This document shows, piece after piece, positions 8,938-18,631 of a stretch of DNA of 59,352 bases. The stretch covers positions 1-59,352 of the forward strand of contig JANXWZ010000131.1 of NCBI GenBank assembly GCA_025350865.1, given 5' to 3'. Each line of letters opens with the position of its first letter. The stretch's first letter is position 1. The notes below the pieces were generated by a model, which saw nothing but the letters and a program-made list of their open reading frames with translations, was not told the origin of the DNA and did no database searches. This DNA is from Rhodanobacteraceae bacterium. GTDB taxonomy: Bacteria; Acidobacteriota; Terriglobia; Terriglobales; Acidobacteriaceae. The position numbers and the translations under genes are program-made.

Positions 8938-9645
8938 ATGATGACCTTCCGGGTAGCGGTAGTAGCAGCCTTGCTGGCTTTGGGATGCAGAAATACGGCA
9001 AAGCCCGTTGTCGTTGTTGGGGAAGAGAAGTCGAAGGTGCAGCAGGGGCGTGCGACCAGCGACCCTTACTTCGGCGACCTGTCGATCTTCGAGTACCCCG
9101 ACCGCGGCAAGAAGCTGCAGATCGACCGCGTGATGAAGCTGCTGAAGATCGGGCCGGGAAAGACAGTGGCGGATATCGGCGCGGGATCGGGCTGGTTTAC
9201 CGTGCGCGCAGCCCGCAAGGTAGGCCCAACGGGCGCGGTCTACGCCGAAGACATCAACCCCAAGGCAATCGAGTACATGGATGCGAGGGCGAAGAAGGAG
9301 TCGCTGGCGAATATCAGTACGGTTCTTGGGATCCCCGACGATACGAAGCTGCCGGTCGCGAGCGTGGACGCGGTGCTGATGCTGAAGGTGTACCACGAGA
9401 TTGCGCAGCCGGTTCCGTTTATGCAGAAGCTGCGGCTGGGGTTGCGGCCAGGGGCGCTGGTGGGAGTGATCGACCGCAATGGGAATGGGAGCGGAACGGA
9501 CCATGGACTGCCGCAGGCGACGCTGGAGAGGGAGATGGACGAGGCCGGGTTTCGCAAGGTTGCCAAGTACGACTTCACGAAGGCGGATGGGCAGGATTAT
9601 TTCGTGATCTTCGAGATGAAGATTCCGCCGCCGGTTTCGCAGTAG
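8938..9645 (+). CDS. SAM-dependent methyltransferase with a lipoprotein signal
   Basis: A 235-residue protein beginning MMTFRVAVVAALLALGC, a short signal with lipobox LALGC, so it would be processed to a lipoprotein at Cys17. The mature part holds a class I methyltransferase fold: motif I VADIGAGSGWFT, an acidic end of strand 2 in AEDINP, and motif IV VDAVLMLKVYHE. The C-terminus DGQDYFVIFEMK also fits the fold. The start ATG 8938 follows AGGAGG at 8921-8926. The substrate is unknown. A lipidated methyltransferase is odd because S-adenosylmethionine is cytosolic. Confidence 0.78.
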   Translation: MMTFRVAVVAALLALGCRNTAKPVVVVGEEKSKVQQGRATSDPYFGDLSIFEYPDRGKKLQIDRVMKLLKIGPGKTVADIGAGSGWFTVRAARKVGPTGAVYAEDINPKAIEYMDARAKKESLANISTVLGIPDDTKLPVASVDAVLMLKVYHEIAQPVPFMQKLRLGLRPGALVGVIDRNGNGSGTDHGLPQATLEREMDEAGFRKVAKYDFTKADGQDYFVIFEMKIPPPVSQ

Positions 9646-9936
9646 ATGGATTGCTGATTCTCGACATCCTGCGAAGGTCGGCTTCGCCGATGCCCACCTT
9701 AGGTCCGTGAAGCTGGACCGAAGATGGGGCACCCGGATTTGGGTGGTGTGATTGCGGTCACGCGATGCCGTTTGGGCTGCGTTGGATGCTGGCGAGGCGA
9801 TCACTTCTGTCCGGATTGCCCTCGTTTGATTTAGAGTAGAAGCAATATTCTGAAAATCCAGTGAGTAAGCAGGCCCGATTATCCCGGGTTCCCGGCAGCG
9901 GTGTATTCGACTTTCGTTTTTGGAGGATTGGCTTCG
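9646..9936. other. Spacer with degenerate palindromic repeat fragments
   Basis: It contains GGTCGGCTTCGCCGA (a small palindrome) and AGATGGGGCACCCGG at 9722-9736. The latter matches one arm of the repeat found intact at 12505, 13963 and 32435. A GGAGG at 9922-9926 is the ribosome-binding site of the amine oxidase. No gene is evident. Confidence 0.45.
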
Positions 9937-11496
9937 ATGGGGTATACGAGACGGGATTTCCTGACGCGGGTCGGACAGATCGGTGGCTACGGCGCGGCGT
10001 TTTCGGCGATGCAGACGCTGGGGTTGATGTCTGCGAAGGGCGAGCAGTGGAAGGCGATCGCAGCCGCGCCGGGCGTGGGCAAGGACACGAAGGTGGTGGT
10101 TCTGGGCGGCGGCATGGGCGGGCTGGTCGCGGCCTATGAGATGAAGCTGCTGGGCTACGACGTCACCGTGCTCGAAGCTCGGGAACGGCCCGGCGGTCGC
10201 GTGTGGACGGGGCGCAAGGGTGACAAGGTGGAGTTCGTTGACGGCACGACACAGACCATCGATTGGAGCGATGGGAACTACCAGAATATGGGCGCGGGGC
10301 GTATCCCGTCGACGCACTGGACGATTCTGAAGTATTGCCGCGACTTCAAGATTCCGCTGGAGATTGAGGTCAATACGACCCGCTCGAGCCTGCTGCAGAA
10401 CGATGCGGCGAATGGCGGCAAGCCGGTGACGCAACGCAAAGTAGAGGGCGACACGCGCGGTCATGTGTCGGAGCTGCTGGCAAAATGTGTTGTTGGCGGC
10501 GCGCTGGATCAGGACTTCTCGGCGGAAGATAAGGCGCGGATGCTGACGTTCCTGAACAGCTACGGGGATCTCGATAAGGCCAACAAGTATGTGGGCGGAT
10601 CGCGAGGGTTGGGGCGGGCTGGGTTCAAGGTTCCACCGGGGGCGGGCAAGCAGGTCGGCGTCAACGACGACCCGATGGACATGAAGACGCTGCTGGACGA
10701 GAACGCCTGGAACGGGTTGCTGTTTACGGAGGAGTGGGCGCAGCAGGCCACGATGATGCAGTGTGTCGGTGGCAACGATGCGATTCCGTATGCGTTTGCG
10801 AAACAGCTTGGGCCGATCGTGAAGTACAGCTCTCCGGTGACGGCGTTCAAGCGCACGGCGAAGGGCGTTTCGGTGACTTACACGCAGGGCGGGGCGGAGA
10901 AGAATCTCGAGGCGCAGTACTGCATTGTGGCTCTACCGTTCGAAATTCTGAAGAAGATCGACAATGATCTTTCGCCCGCGTTCAAGAGCGTTGTCACAGG
11001 CAGCGTGGCCTCTGGCAGCTACAAGATCGCGTGGGAGGCGCGCCGGTTCTGGGAGCAGGATTACAACATCTACGGCGGGCTGTCGTTTCTCTCGCAGGGG
11101 CCCAGCCCAGTGTGGTATCCGTCGGCGAATTTGATGGCGGATACGGGCGTGGTCGTCTGCGGCTATATGGAGGAGCAGGGAACGCCGTTCTGGGATCTGA
11201 CGCTGGATCAGAAGTTTGCGGCGTCGAAGGCGAATATGGAGAAGCTGCATCCGGGCTGCGGACCGGAGATGAAGAAGCCGATCTATGTGAGCTGGCGGCA
11301 GATCAAGTATAACGAAGCTTCGTGGATTCGCAGCTGGGGCGGTGGACGCGCAGGCTACAACATCATTACGGAAGCCGACGGCCCGTACTACTTCGCGGGC
11401 GATACGGTGAGCAACGTGAACGCGTGGATGGAAGGCGCGGCGTTGAGCGCAAAGAGAGTGGTGCAGACGATCAGCGACAAGGTGAAGTCTGCGTAG
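9937..11496 (+). CDS. Tat-exported flavin monoamine oxidase family protein
   Basis: A 519-residue FAD-dependent oxidase. MGYTRRDFLTRVGQIGG is a twin-arginine leader (Arg5-Arg6), so the protein is predicted to be exported folded with FAD bound. The dinucleotide site VVVLGGGMGGLVAAYEM (about 53-69) is followed by LEARERPGGRVWTGR, the standard amine-oxidase signature. The C-terminal FAD motif is YYFAGDTVSNVNAWMEGA. Members oxidise primary or secondary amines or L-amino acids to imines plus H2O2; the substrate here is unknown. ATG 9937 follows GGAGG by ten bases; an upstream in-frame codon at 9901 is less likely. An exported RidA lies next downstream. Confidence 0.85.
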   Translation: MGYTRRDFLTRVGQIGGYGAAFSAMQTLGLMSAKGEQWKAIAAAPGVGKDTKVVVLGGGMGGLVAAYEMKLLGYDVTVLEARERPGGRVWTGRKGDKVEFVDGTTQTIDWSDGNYQNMGAGRIPSTHWTILKYCRDFKIPLEIEVNTTRSSLLQNDAANGGKPVTQRKVEGDTRGHVSELLAKCVVGGALDQDFSAEDKARMLTFLNSYGDLDKANKYVGGSRGLGRAGFKVPPGAGKQVGVNDDPMDMKTLLDENAWNGLLFTEEWAQQATMMQCVGGNDAIPYAFAKQLGPIVKYSSPVTAFKRTAKGVSVTYTQGGAEKNLEAQYCIVALPFEILKKIDNDLSPAFKSVVTGSVASGSYKIAWEARRFWEQDYNIYGGLSFLSQGPSPVWYPSANLMADTGVVVCGYMEEQGTPFWDLTLDQKFAASKANMEKLHPGCGPEMKKPIYVSWRQIKYNEASWIRSWGGGRAGYNIITEADGPYYFAGDTVSNVNAWMEGAALSAKRVVQTISDKVKSA

Positions 11497-11501
11497 GGCC
11501 G

Positions 11502-11565
11502 GGGCTAAAGCCCCAATGTTTTGATGAACTTTATTCGTGGGGCTGAAGCCCCACGCTAATCCGAA
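11502..11565. repeat. Dispersed palindromic repeat, GGGGCTNAAGCCCC family, copy 1
   Basis: Two small palindromes, GGGGCTAAAGCCCC and GTGGGGCTGAAGCCCCAC, are separated by about 20 bases and followed by GCTAATCCGAA. A closely matching copy lies at 21376-21441 and a diverged one at 48806-48853. It sits between the amine oxidase and RidA genes. Confidence 0.8.
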
Positions 11566-11583
11566 CTACAAAGGGAGTGTGCT

Positions 11584-12075
11584 ATGAAGGTCAGGAATCT
11601 ATTGATTGCGGCGGCGTTGGTTGCCGTTCCGTGTGCTATGCAGGCGCAGGTAACTGTGAAGCGGATGGGCGCGGCAAATGCGCGTTTTTCGACCACGGTG
11701 TGGGCCGGCGATACGCTCTACATCGCGGGCCAGATGGCGTCCCCAGCCACGCCCGCCGACAAGGCCAAGGGGACCCCGGCGATCTACGGCGACACCGAAG
11801 CTCAAGCGACTTCCGTGCTGAATAAGATCCAGGACATTCTGAAAGCCGAGGGCCTGACCTTGGGCGACATCGTGTCGATGGAGTGTTTCGTGGCGGGCGA
11901 TCCAGCCAAGGGCGGCAAGATGGACTTCGCGGGTTTGAACAAGGCTTATGACAAGTTTTTCGGGACCGCCGATCAGCCGTTGAAGCCGGTTCGTGCCGCG
12001 ATGCAGGTTGCCGCGCTGGCGACGGACTGGGGTCTGGTCGAGATCATGGTTGTGGCTGTGAAGGCCAAGAAGTAG
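11584..12075 (+). CDS. Exported RidA/YjgF-family protein
   Basis: A 163-residue protein: a Sec signal MKVRNLLIAAALVAVPCAMQ, cleavage near AMQAQ, then one full Rid domain. Family features visible are the early strand FSTTVWAGDTLYIAGQMA, the central LGDIVSMECFVAG and the C-terminal VRAAMQVAAL, where the Arg after PV corresponds to the carboxylate-binding Arg of RidA. RidA hydrolyses reactive enamines and imines to ketones and ammonia. The domain is normally cytosolic, so the signal peptide is notable. The upstream neighbour, a Tat-exported amine oxidase, would produce imines in the same compartment. Confidence 0.85.
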   Translation: MKVRNLLIAAALVAVPCAMQAQVTVKRMGAANARFSTTVWAGDTLYIAGQMASPATPADKAKGTPAIYGDTEAQATSVLNKIQDILKAEGLTLGDIVSMECFVAGDPAKGGKMDFAGLNKAYDKFFGTADQPLKPVRAAMQVAALATDWGLVEIMVVAVKAKK

Positions 12076-12125
12076 ACTAATCTCGCAACGCACGGCAGGC
12101 AAAAATTGCACAACGGAGAAGCAAC

Positions 12126-12494
12126 ATGAAGAGTCTTTTATTGGCGGCGGCGGTTTCGGCAGGGTTGTTTTCTGCCACGGCTAACGTTACAGGGGATTGG
12201 GCCATCTCGGGCGACGTTCAGGGATACCCGATCAGCGAAACCTGCACCTTCACCCAGACCGATGCGAAGCTGGCCGGAACATGCACGAACGCCGGCAAGT
12301 CGTACGCCACAACGGGGACGATCGACGACAACAAGGTTGTCTACAAACATGGGGGCGAATATCAAGGTGATGCGCTCACCTTGACGTACACCGGGACCAT
12401 TGGCGACGACGGGAACTACAGCGGAGCGATCTATGTCGACCCGCTGGCTGTCAACGGCAGCTTTGCAGCAAAGAAGGCTGCGGCGGCAAAGTAG
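12126..12494 (+). CDS. Small exported protein of unknown function
   Basis: A 122-residue protein with a signal peptide (MKSLLLAAAVSAGLFSATA) and a mature part rich in Gly, Thr and Asp. The pattern is GDWAISGDVQGYP, two cysteines in the middle (SETCTF and GTCTN), and a C-terminal strand pattern ending VNGSFAAKK. The alternating short strands suggest a small beta-barrel or sandwich like those annotated as lipid- or ligand-binding exported proteins in Acidobacteriota. It follows RidA by 50 bases and may be co-transcribed. No enzyme motif is visible. Confidence 0.65.
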   Translation: MKSLLLAAAVSAGLFSATANVTGDWAISGDVQGYPISETCTFTQTDAKLAGTCTNAGKSYATTGTIDDNKVVYKHGGEYQGDALTLTYTGTIGDDGNYSGAIYVDPLAVNGSFAAKKAAAAK

Positions 12495-12504
12495 TTCGAT
12501 GGGA

Positions 12505-12590
12505 CCCCATCTCAATCGATGATGCTGATTGAGATGGGGCACCGGACTGCCTGGACCGTGGACAGAAGCAGATCCCTCCGGGATGACAAC
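12505..12590. repeat. Composite palindromic repeat, copy left of the dipeptidase gene
   Basis: The arm CCCCATCTCAATC (12505-12517) pairs with GATTGAGATGGGG (12527-12539), followed by CACCGG. About 30 bases on comes GCAGATCCCTCCGGGATGAC at 12569. The same two blocks in the same order and orientation recur at 13963-14043, on the other side of the dipeptidase gene. Confidence 0.85.
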
Positions 12591-12601
12591 CAAAAATAGG
12601 G

Positions 12602-13924
<1,323 letters not shown>

Positions 13925-13962
13925 CGCTGGGTTGTGGCGGCCTCGGAGAGTTAAAGTCGATA

Positions 13963-14043
13963 CCCCACCTCAATCGATATAGCCGATTGAGATGGGGCAC
14001 CCGGAAAGTTCAACGACAAAAGCAGATCCCTACGGGATGACAA
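13963..14043. repeat. Composite palindromic repeat, copy right of the dipeptidase gene
   Basis: The arm CCCCACCTCAATCG (13963-13976) pairs with CGATTGAGATGGGG (13984-13997), followed by CACCCGG and then GCAGATCCCTACGGGATGAC at 14022. It is a direct repeat of 12505-12590 about 1.46 kb away. The first arm sits just upstream of the dipeptidase start. Confidence 0.85.
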
Positions 14044-14059
14044 ACAAGTAGGCGCGGGG

Positions 14060-15277
14060 TTAGCCGATGGAGGAGCGGGTCAAAGTCGGAGTGAGGGATT
14101 CGTGGACGTCTGCTGAGGCGACTGCCGGCATGGAATCCATCACTTCCTTGTAAGCAGTGCGGAACTTCGCCATTTCGGCGGGGGTTCCGACAGAGATGCG
14201 GACGGCGAGGGGCCAGATCGGCCAGACGCGCCCAATGATAACGCCCTTGGCTTCCATGGCGGCCATGACGGACCTGCCCTTGCGGCCGGTGTCGATCATG
14301 AAGCAGTTGGATTGCGGATCGCCGATGACCTTGTAGTTGTTCTGCTTGAGCCAGGCGAGCGTCTCGCCGCGGGTGTCGCCGATGATCTTCTTGCGCTCGG
14401 GAATCAAGTTGGTGTCGCTGAGCGATGCACTGGCCGCGACGAGCGCGGTGATCGGCATCGCGCTTCCGCCGTTGTACATCTCGATCTTCTTGAGGAGGTC
14501 GGGGCGGCCCAGCGCGAGACCCGCGCGTATGCCGGCCATGCCGTAGATCTTCGAGAAGGTGCGAAGGACGATGAGGTCCTTGCCGAGCGCGACTTGGTCG
14601 ACAACGCTCTCGGCGTCGGAGAGGTGGATGTACGCCTCATCGACCAGCAGGATCGAACCCTTGGGCTTGTTTTCGAGCGCCCACAAAATATCCTTCTTCG
14701 CGGTGATGGTGCCGGTCGGGTTGTTTGGGTTGCAGATGTAGATGACGCCGGCATTGGGGTCGGCTGCGACCATGGCCTTGGTGTCGTGGGCGTAGTCGCC
14801 GGTCAGGCGGACGCGGGCGATGGGAGCTTTCGTGACCATTGCACCGCCCATCGGTGCCTCATACGAGGGATCGCCGGTGACGAGGCCCTTGGTCGGCGAG
14901 GTGAAGGCAAGCACCGTGTAGTGCAGGGGCTCGGACGAGCCGGGGTACAGGCCGACGTTCTCCGGCTTAAGCCCCAGCGACGTGGCGACCTGCTTGATAA
15001 GGATCGTGTTGTGGTCATAGATGTCGTAGCGTCCACCCACTTTGAGGATGCTGTTGATGGCCTCGCAGGCAGCCTTGCAGGGGCCCAGCGGATTCTCGTT
15101 GGCGTTGATCAGGACGGTATCGGCGGGGAGCGGATGGTTGACGCCGAAGGTGTAGACCTGCTGGCCGGATGCCTGTGCGGCGGCGCGGGCAAGTCCGCCT
15201 TCGGTGAGCAGCGGCACGGCGGCGGCAGCGAATGAGGCGTTGCGCAGGAAATTGCGGCGCGAGGTAGGTGTGGTCAT
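14060..15277 (-). CDS. Tat-exported class I/II aminotransferase, HisC-like
   Basis: A 405-residue PLP enzyme of the histidinol-phosphate aminotransferase-like group. MTTPTSRRNFLRNASFAAAA is a Tat leader (Arg7-Arg8). Fold-type I landmarks follow: NANENPLGP near the N-terminus, YPGSSEPLHYTV, the NPNNPTG loop, VDEAYIHL, and the Schiff-base lysine in TFSKIYGMAG (Lys near 243), with GIRAG after it. ATG 15277 follows AGGAG by six bases; a longer frame from 15322 lacks such a site. Tat export explains how a cofactor enzyme could act in the periplasm, but its substrate is unknown. An exported dipeptidase lies downstream. Confidence 0.85.
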   Translation of the reverse strand: MTTPTSRRNFLRNASFAAAAVPLLTEGGLARAAAQASGQQVYTFGVNHPLPADTVLINANENPLGPCKAACEAINSILKVGGRYDIYDHNTILIKQVATSLGLKPENVGLYPGSSEPLHYTVLAFTSPTKGLVTGDPSYEAPMGGAMVTKAPIARVRLTGDYAHDTKAMVAADPNAGVIYICNPNNPTGTITAKKDILWALENKPKGSILLVDEAYIHLSDAESVVDQVALGKDLIVLRTFSKIYGMAGIRAGLALGRPDLLKKIEMYNGGSAMPITALVAASASLSDTNLIPERKKIIGDTRGETLAWLKQNNYKVIGDPQSNCFMIDTGRKGRSVMAAMEAKGVIIGRVWPIWPLAVRISVGTPAEMAKFRTAYKEVMDSMPAVASADVHESLTPTLTRSSIG

Positions 15278-15373
15278 GTGGGGCTCCTGGGAGCGGTCGC
15301 GACGGCTCTTGGTGGCCCACAAAGGCCGTCGTATGGGCTCGAGGTTACTGTATCGCAGATTCGGATGAATTGA

Positions 15374-15425
15374 CAGGAAAGTGCGATAACGGCCCGAAGA
15401 CCGGGGTCGTTATTGCACTTTCCTG
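15374..15425. terminator. Long hairpin at the end of the OmpA-like gene
   Basis: The arm CAGGAAAGTGCGATAACG (15374-15391) pairs with CGTTATTGCACTTTCCTG (15408-15425) with one G-T type mismatch and a GC-rich loop. It begins 4 bases past the OmpA-like stop codon. There is no T-tract, so termination or mRNA 3'-end protection are both possible. Confidence 0.6.
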
Positions 15426-15428
15426 ACC

Positions 15429-17150
15429 TTAGAACTGCGAGGCTTTGGCTATTTTGCGCTTCTTTGGGGGTGCCGCATGCGCCCGTGGTTTTGCGGATCC
15501 GCGTGGCGCAGCGGTGGTGCGTTTGGTGCCGTAAGCCTGCCCGGTCCGTTTGATGGAGCTCGTGTCGAAGCTCGCGGCGGCGGCTGGAGCAGGAGCAGCT
15601 CCGGGCGGTACGAGCATCATGGCGACGGAACGGTTGTTGTCGGGTCCGATGCGGAGGTCTAGGCGGGCCGGGTCGATACCCTTCTCGTGCGTCAGGTAGT
15701 CGGCGACGTTCATGGTGCGGATGGCCGAGTCGCGGTTCGTTTCACTGTCCGCGTGGCTGCCGATGATGAGCAGCTTGTCGGCGGTCTCGCGATTCAGGGT
15801 CAGAGCGACGTCGTCGAGGCAGCCCTTGGCTTCGTTGTCGACGCGGTCGGGGCGTTTCTTGTCGCGGTCGAAGGTAATGCTGCACAGGCTTTGCATGGTG
15901 GGTGTGACGACGGCGGGCGGAGGCGGCGGGGGCGCGGCGACGACGATGCTGGTGGTCGCAGATGCCGTCTGTCCCTTGTCGTCCGACACGTTGCAGGTGA
16001 CCGTGATGTTGCCCGGGGAGGTGCCGGCGGTGGAGAGTGCCGCGGTGGGTCCGTTGCCGACGATGACGCCGCTGGTGGTTCCGTAGGAGTAGAGGAGTGG
16101 GCGGTTCTGCGGACTGCGCGCGGTGGCCTTGATGGCAACGCCGTCGCCGGAGTGGATGGCTGCGCGATCGGCCGAGCAGGCAACGGTGGGCGGCTGATAC
16201 GCGCGGACGGTAAAGGCCGTCGTGCAAGCTGCAACGAGTCGCTGCTTCGGACCTTCGACCAGCTTGCCTGTGACGGCGTAGGTGCCGGGGGCGAGGCTCG
16301 CGGTGTCGACGGCGGCTCTAGCTCCATCGCCGCCGACTGTGCCGCCGCTGGAGGTCCAGAGATAGGTGGGCTTGCGCTTGGGGTTCACGTCGATGGCGCT
16401 GGCTGTAAGGATGACGGGGTCGCCGGGGAACGGATTCTGGGGTTCGGCGGAGCAGTTGAAGGTGGGCGGTTCTTTCCCGCCGGGGTTCATGTCGCCAAAG
16501 CGAAAGACGATGCCGGCCGAGCCGCGCACTGCCGTAATGTCGCCGATGCCGCCGCGAAATCCGCCTGCGGCGATGGGTCCGTTGTCGATGTGGGCGTACA
16601 CGAAGTCGGCCTGGAAGGCGCGGATGGCGAGGCGATCGTGGAAGACCGGGAGAATATAGTCGAGGCCGCCGCCGACGGTTCCGCCATAGCCCCACTTATC
16701 GCAGGTCTGGGCGCGCGGTCCACCTACGATCGCTCCACCGCCGAGCACGTGAGCAAACGGCACGAAGCGGCCGGCCTGAAAGCGTCCGATGGGTCCGGCC
16801 TGTGCGGTGTAGACGCAGTTGTTATCCGTGTCGCCGTTGGGCGAGTAATTACCTTCCACCTGGACGCCGAAGTGGTGCGTGAAATAGGCTGCCACGCTGC
16901 CATCGGCACCGAAAGGAATGCTCGGGTAATTGATGTTGCCGATATCGCTGTTGAACGGATACAGGTAGGCGTAGCCAGCGAAGAGATCCACCCGCGACAT
17001 GGCGGGGCTGCCGTAGGCGGCGGGAGCGGCCTGGCCCAGGGTGTAGCGCACGGGCGCGATCGCAACAAGAGGCATCAATGCGACGCGGAGCAAACGGTGC
17101 ATGGAATTCCAAGTGGCATTTCTCATCGCGGTGAACCTCAGCCTGGTCAT
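15429..17150 (-). CDS. Outer-membrane OmpA-family protein with Ig-like domains
   Basis: A 573-residue envelope protein. After a signal peptide (core VALMPLVAIAP, cleavage near LGQAAP), residues about 50-220 form an OmpA-type beta-barrel pattern (VDLFAGYAYLYPF, FGVQVEGNYSP). Two to three Ig/PKD-like segments follow (PPTFNCSAEPQNPFPGDPV, PPTVACSADRAAIHSGDGV). The C-terminal OmpA/MotB peptidoglycan-binding domain covers about 410-520 (ITFDRDKKRPDRV, GSHADSETNRDS, NVADYLTHEKGID). The last 50 residues are basic and low-complexity. It probably links outer membrane and peptidoglycan. ATGs at 17150 and 17126 are both possible starts. Confidence 0.8.
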   Translation of the reverse strand: MTRLRFTAMRNATWNSMHRLLRVALMPLVAIAPVRYTLGQAAPAAYGSPAMSRVDLFAGYAYLYPFNSDIGNINYPSIPFGADGSVAAYFTHHFGVQVEGNYSPNGDTDNNCVYTAQAGPIGRFQAGRFVPFAHVLGGGAIVGGPRAQTCDKWGYGGTVGGGLDYILPVFHDRLAIRAFQADFVYAHIDNGPIAAGGFRGGIGDITAVRGSAGIVFRFGDMNPGGKEPPTFNCSAEPQNPFPGDPVILTASAIDVNPKRKPTYLWTSSGGTVGGDGARAAVDTASLAPGTYAVTGKLVEGPKQRLVAACTTAFTVRAYQPPTVACSADRAAIHSGDGVAIKATARSPQNRPLLYSYGTTSGVIVGNGPTAALSTAGTSPGNITVTCNVSDDKGQTASATTSIVVAAPPPPPPAVVTPTMQSLCSITFDRDKKRPDRVDNEAKGCLDDVALTLNRETADKLLIIGSHADSETNRDSAIRTMNVADYLTHEKGIDPARLDLRIGPDNNRSVAMMLVPPGAAPAPAAAASFDTSSIKRTGQAYGTKRTTAAPRGSAKPRAHAAPPKKRKIAKASQF

Positions 17151-17286
17151 TAAAGACCTTTATCGGGCGCCTGCAGGGGCACCATGAACTGAGTATGCCG
17201 GATATTGCCGGGCACGCCGGGGGATTCTCAGATGGGGTACAAAGATGGAAACCCGTTGACCGGGAAGGCACTAACGATGGGTGGCT

Positions 17287-18588
17287 CTAGTCGATGGACC
17301 GTGCCGCCGATGCGTTGAGCAGCATTCTGGCGCGGTCGTCGTCGAACTGGCCCTCCCAACGTGCGACGACGATGGTTGCGACGCCGTTGCCGATGATGTT
17401 CGTGAGGGTGCGCATCTCGGACATGAAGCGGTCGACGCCGACGATCAGTGCGATTCCCGCTACGGGAATGGTGCCGACCGCGGCAAGCGTTGCGGCGAGC
17501 GTGATGAAGCCTCCGCCGGTGACCGTGGCCGCGCCCTTCGAGTTGAGCATCAACACGCCAAGTACGAAGGCCTGCTGCTGCCACGAGAGATGCACATTGG
17601 TGGCCTGCGCAATAAAGATGGCGGCGGTCGTGAGGTAGACGCTGGTTCCGGCGAGATTGAACGAGTAGCCCGCCGGGATGACCAGGCCGGTGATGACACG
17701 CGAGCAGCCCAGGTTCTCCATCTTGATCATCAGGCGTGGGAGTACGGGTTCGGAGGCGGAGGTGCCGAGGCCGATGAGGAGCTCTTCGCGGATGTAGACG
17801 AGGAATCGCCAGATGTTGATGCCGTTGGCCCAGCAGACCGCGCCCAGCACGATGAAGACGAACGCGATGCTGGTGAGGTAAACGCAGGCCATCAGCTTGG
17901 CGAGCGAGAGCAGCGTCGCGGCACCGTATTTGCCGATGGTGAAGGCCATCGCTCCGAACGCACCGAGGGGCGCGGCTTCCATGACGACGGCGACGAGCTT
18001 GAAGAAGAGCTTGCTGAGCGATTGCAGCAGGCCGCTGAGTCGCTCGTCGTTGCCGAGCATGGTGAGGGCGATGCCGGTGAGGATGGCGAGCAGCAGGACC
18101 TGCAGGATTTCGCCTTTGCTGAAGGCTCCGACGAAGCTGTCGGGAATGATGTTGAGGAAGAAGTCGACGCCGGTGGTGTGGGCGGTGTCGCCGGTGTACT
18201 GCGCGATAGATTTGGTGTCGAGGGTGTGCGGGTCGACGTTCATGCCGACGCCCGGCTTGACGACTGTAGCCACGCCGAGGCCGATGAGCAGCGCGAGGGT
18301 TGTGATGACTTCGAAATAGATGAGGGCTTTGAGGCCGATGCGACCGAGCTTGCGCAGGTCTCCGACGCCCGCGATACCGGCGACGACGGTGAAGAAGATG
18401 ATCGGCGCAATGAGCATGCGGATCAGCTTGATAAAGGCGTCGGCGAGGGGCTTGAGCGATGCTCCGAAATGCGGGAAGAAGATGCCGGTGGCGACGCCCG
18501 CGAGGATGCCGACGATGACACGGAAGTAGAGCGTGCGGACGAAGGGCTTCTTTGGCGGGAGCGGCAGCGCTTCGGGTGAGGGGGTCAC
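17287..18588 (-). CDS. dctA: C4-dicarboxylate/proton or sodium symporter, DctA type
   Basis: A 433-residue member of the dicarboxylate/amino acid:cation symporter family, importing succinate, fumarate, malate or similar acids. Family landmarks are FIKLIRMLIAPIIFFTVVAG, the SKGAATVTGGGFITLAATLA hairpin, GIALIVGVDRFMSEMRTLTN and NGVATIVVARWEG. The long match to E. coli DctA in this C-terminal part supports the symbol. At residue 313 the usual NLDGT motif reads NLAGT (codon GCC at 17650-17652); this Asp helps bind a cation in studied homologues. The gene starts 43 bases from the divergent antitoxin gene. Confidence 0.88.
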   Translation of the reverse strand: MTPSPEALPLPPKKPFVRTLYFRVIVGILAGVATGIFFPHFGASLKPLADAFIKLIRMLIAPIIFFTVVAGIAGVGDLRKLGRIGLKALIYFEVITTLALLIGLGVATVVKPGVGMNVDPHTLDTKSIAQYTGDTAHTTGVDFFLNIIPDSFVGAFSKGEILQVLLLAILTGIALTMLGNDERLSGLLQSLSKLFFKLVAVVMEAAPLGAFGAMAFTIGKYGAATLLSLAKLMACVYLTSIAFVFIVLGAVCWANGINIWRFLVYIREELLIGLGTSASEPVLPRLMIKMENLGCSRVITGLVIPAGYSFNLAGTSVYLTTAAIFIAQATNVHLSWQQQAFVLGVLMLNSKGAATVTGGGFITLAATLAAVGTIPVAGIALIVGVDRFMSEMRTLTNIIGNGVATIVVARWEGQFDDDRARMLLNASAARSID

Positions 18589-18631
18589 GAGAGCATCTTA
18601 CAGGTATCATTGCGATAGGTGGAGGTGCCGC

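Noticed and set aside
8827..10464. A 545-codon minus-strand frame across the methyltransferase and amine oxidase
   Set aside because: It spans two clear plus-strand genes and a repeat-containing spacer; composition is that of a shadow frame.
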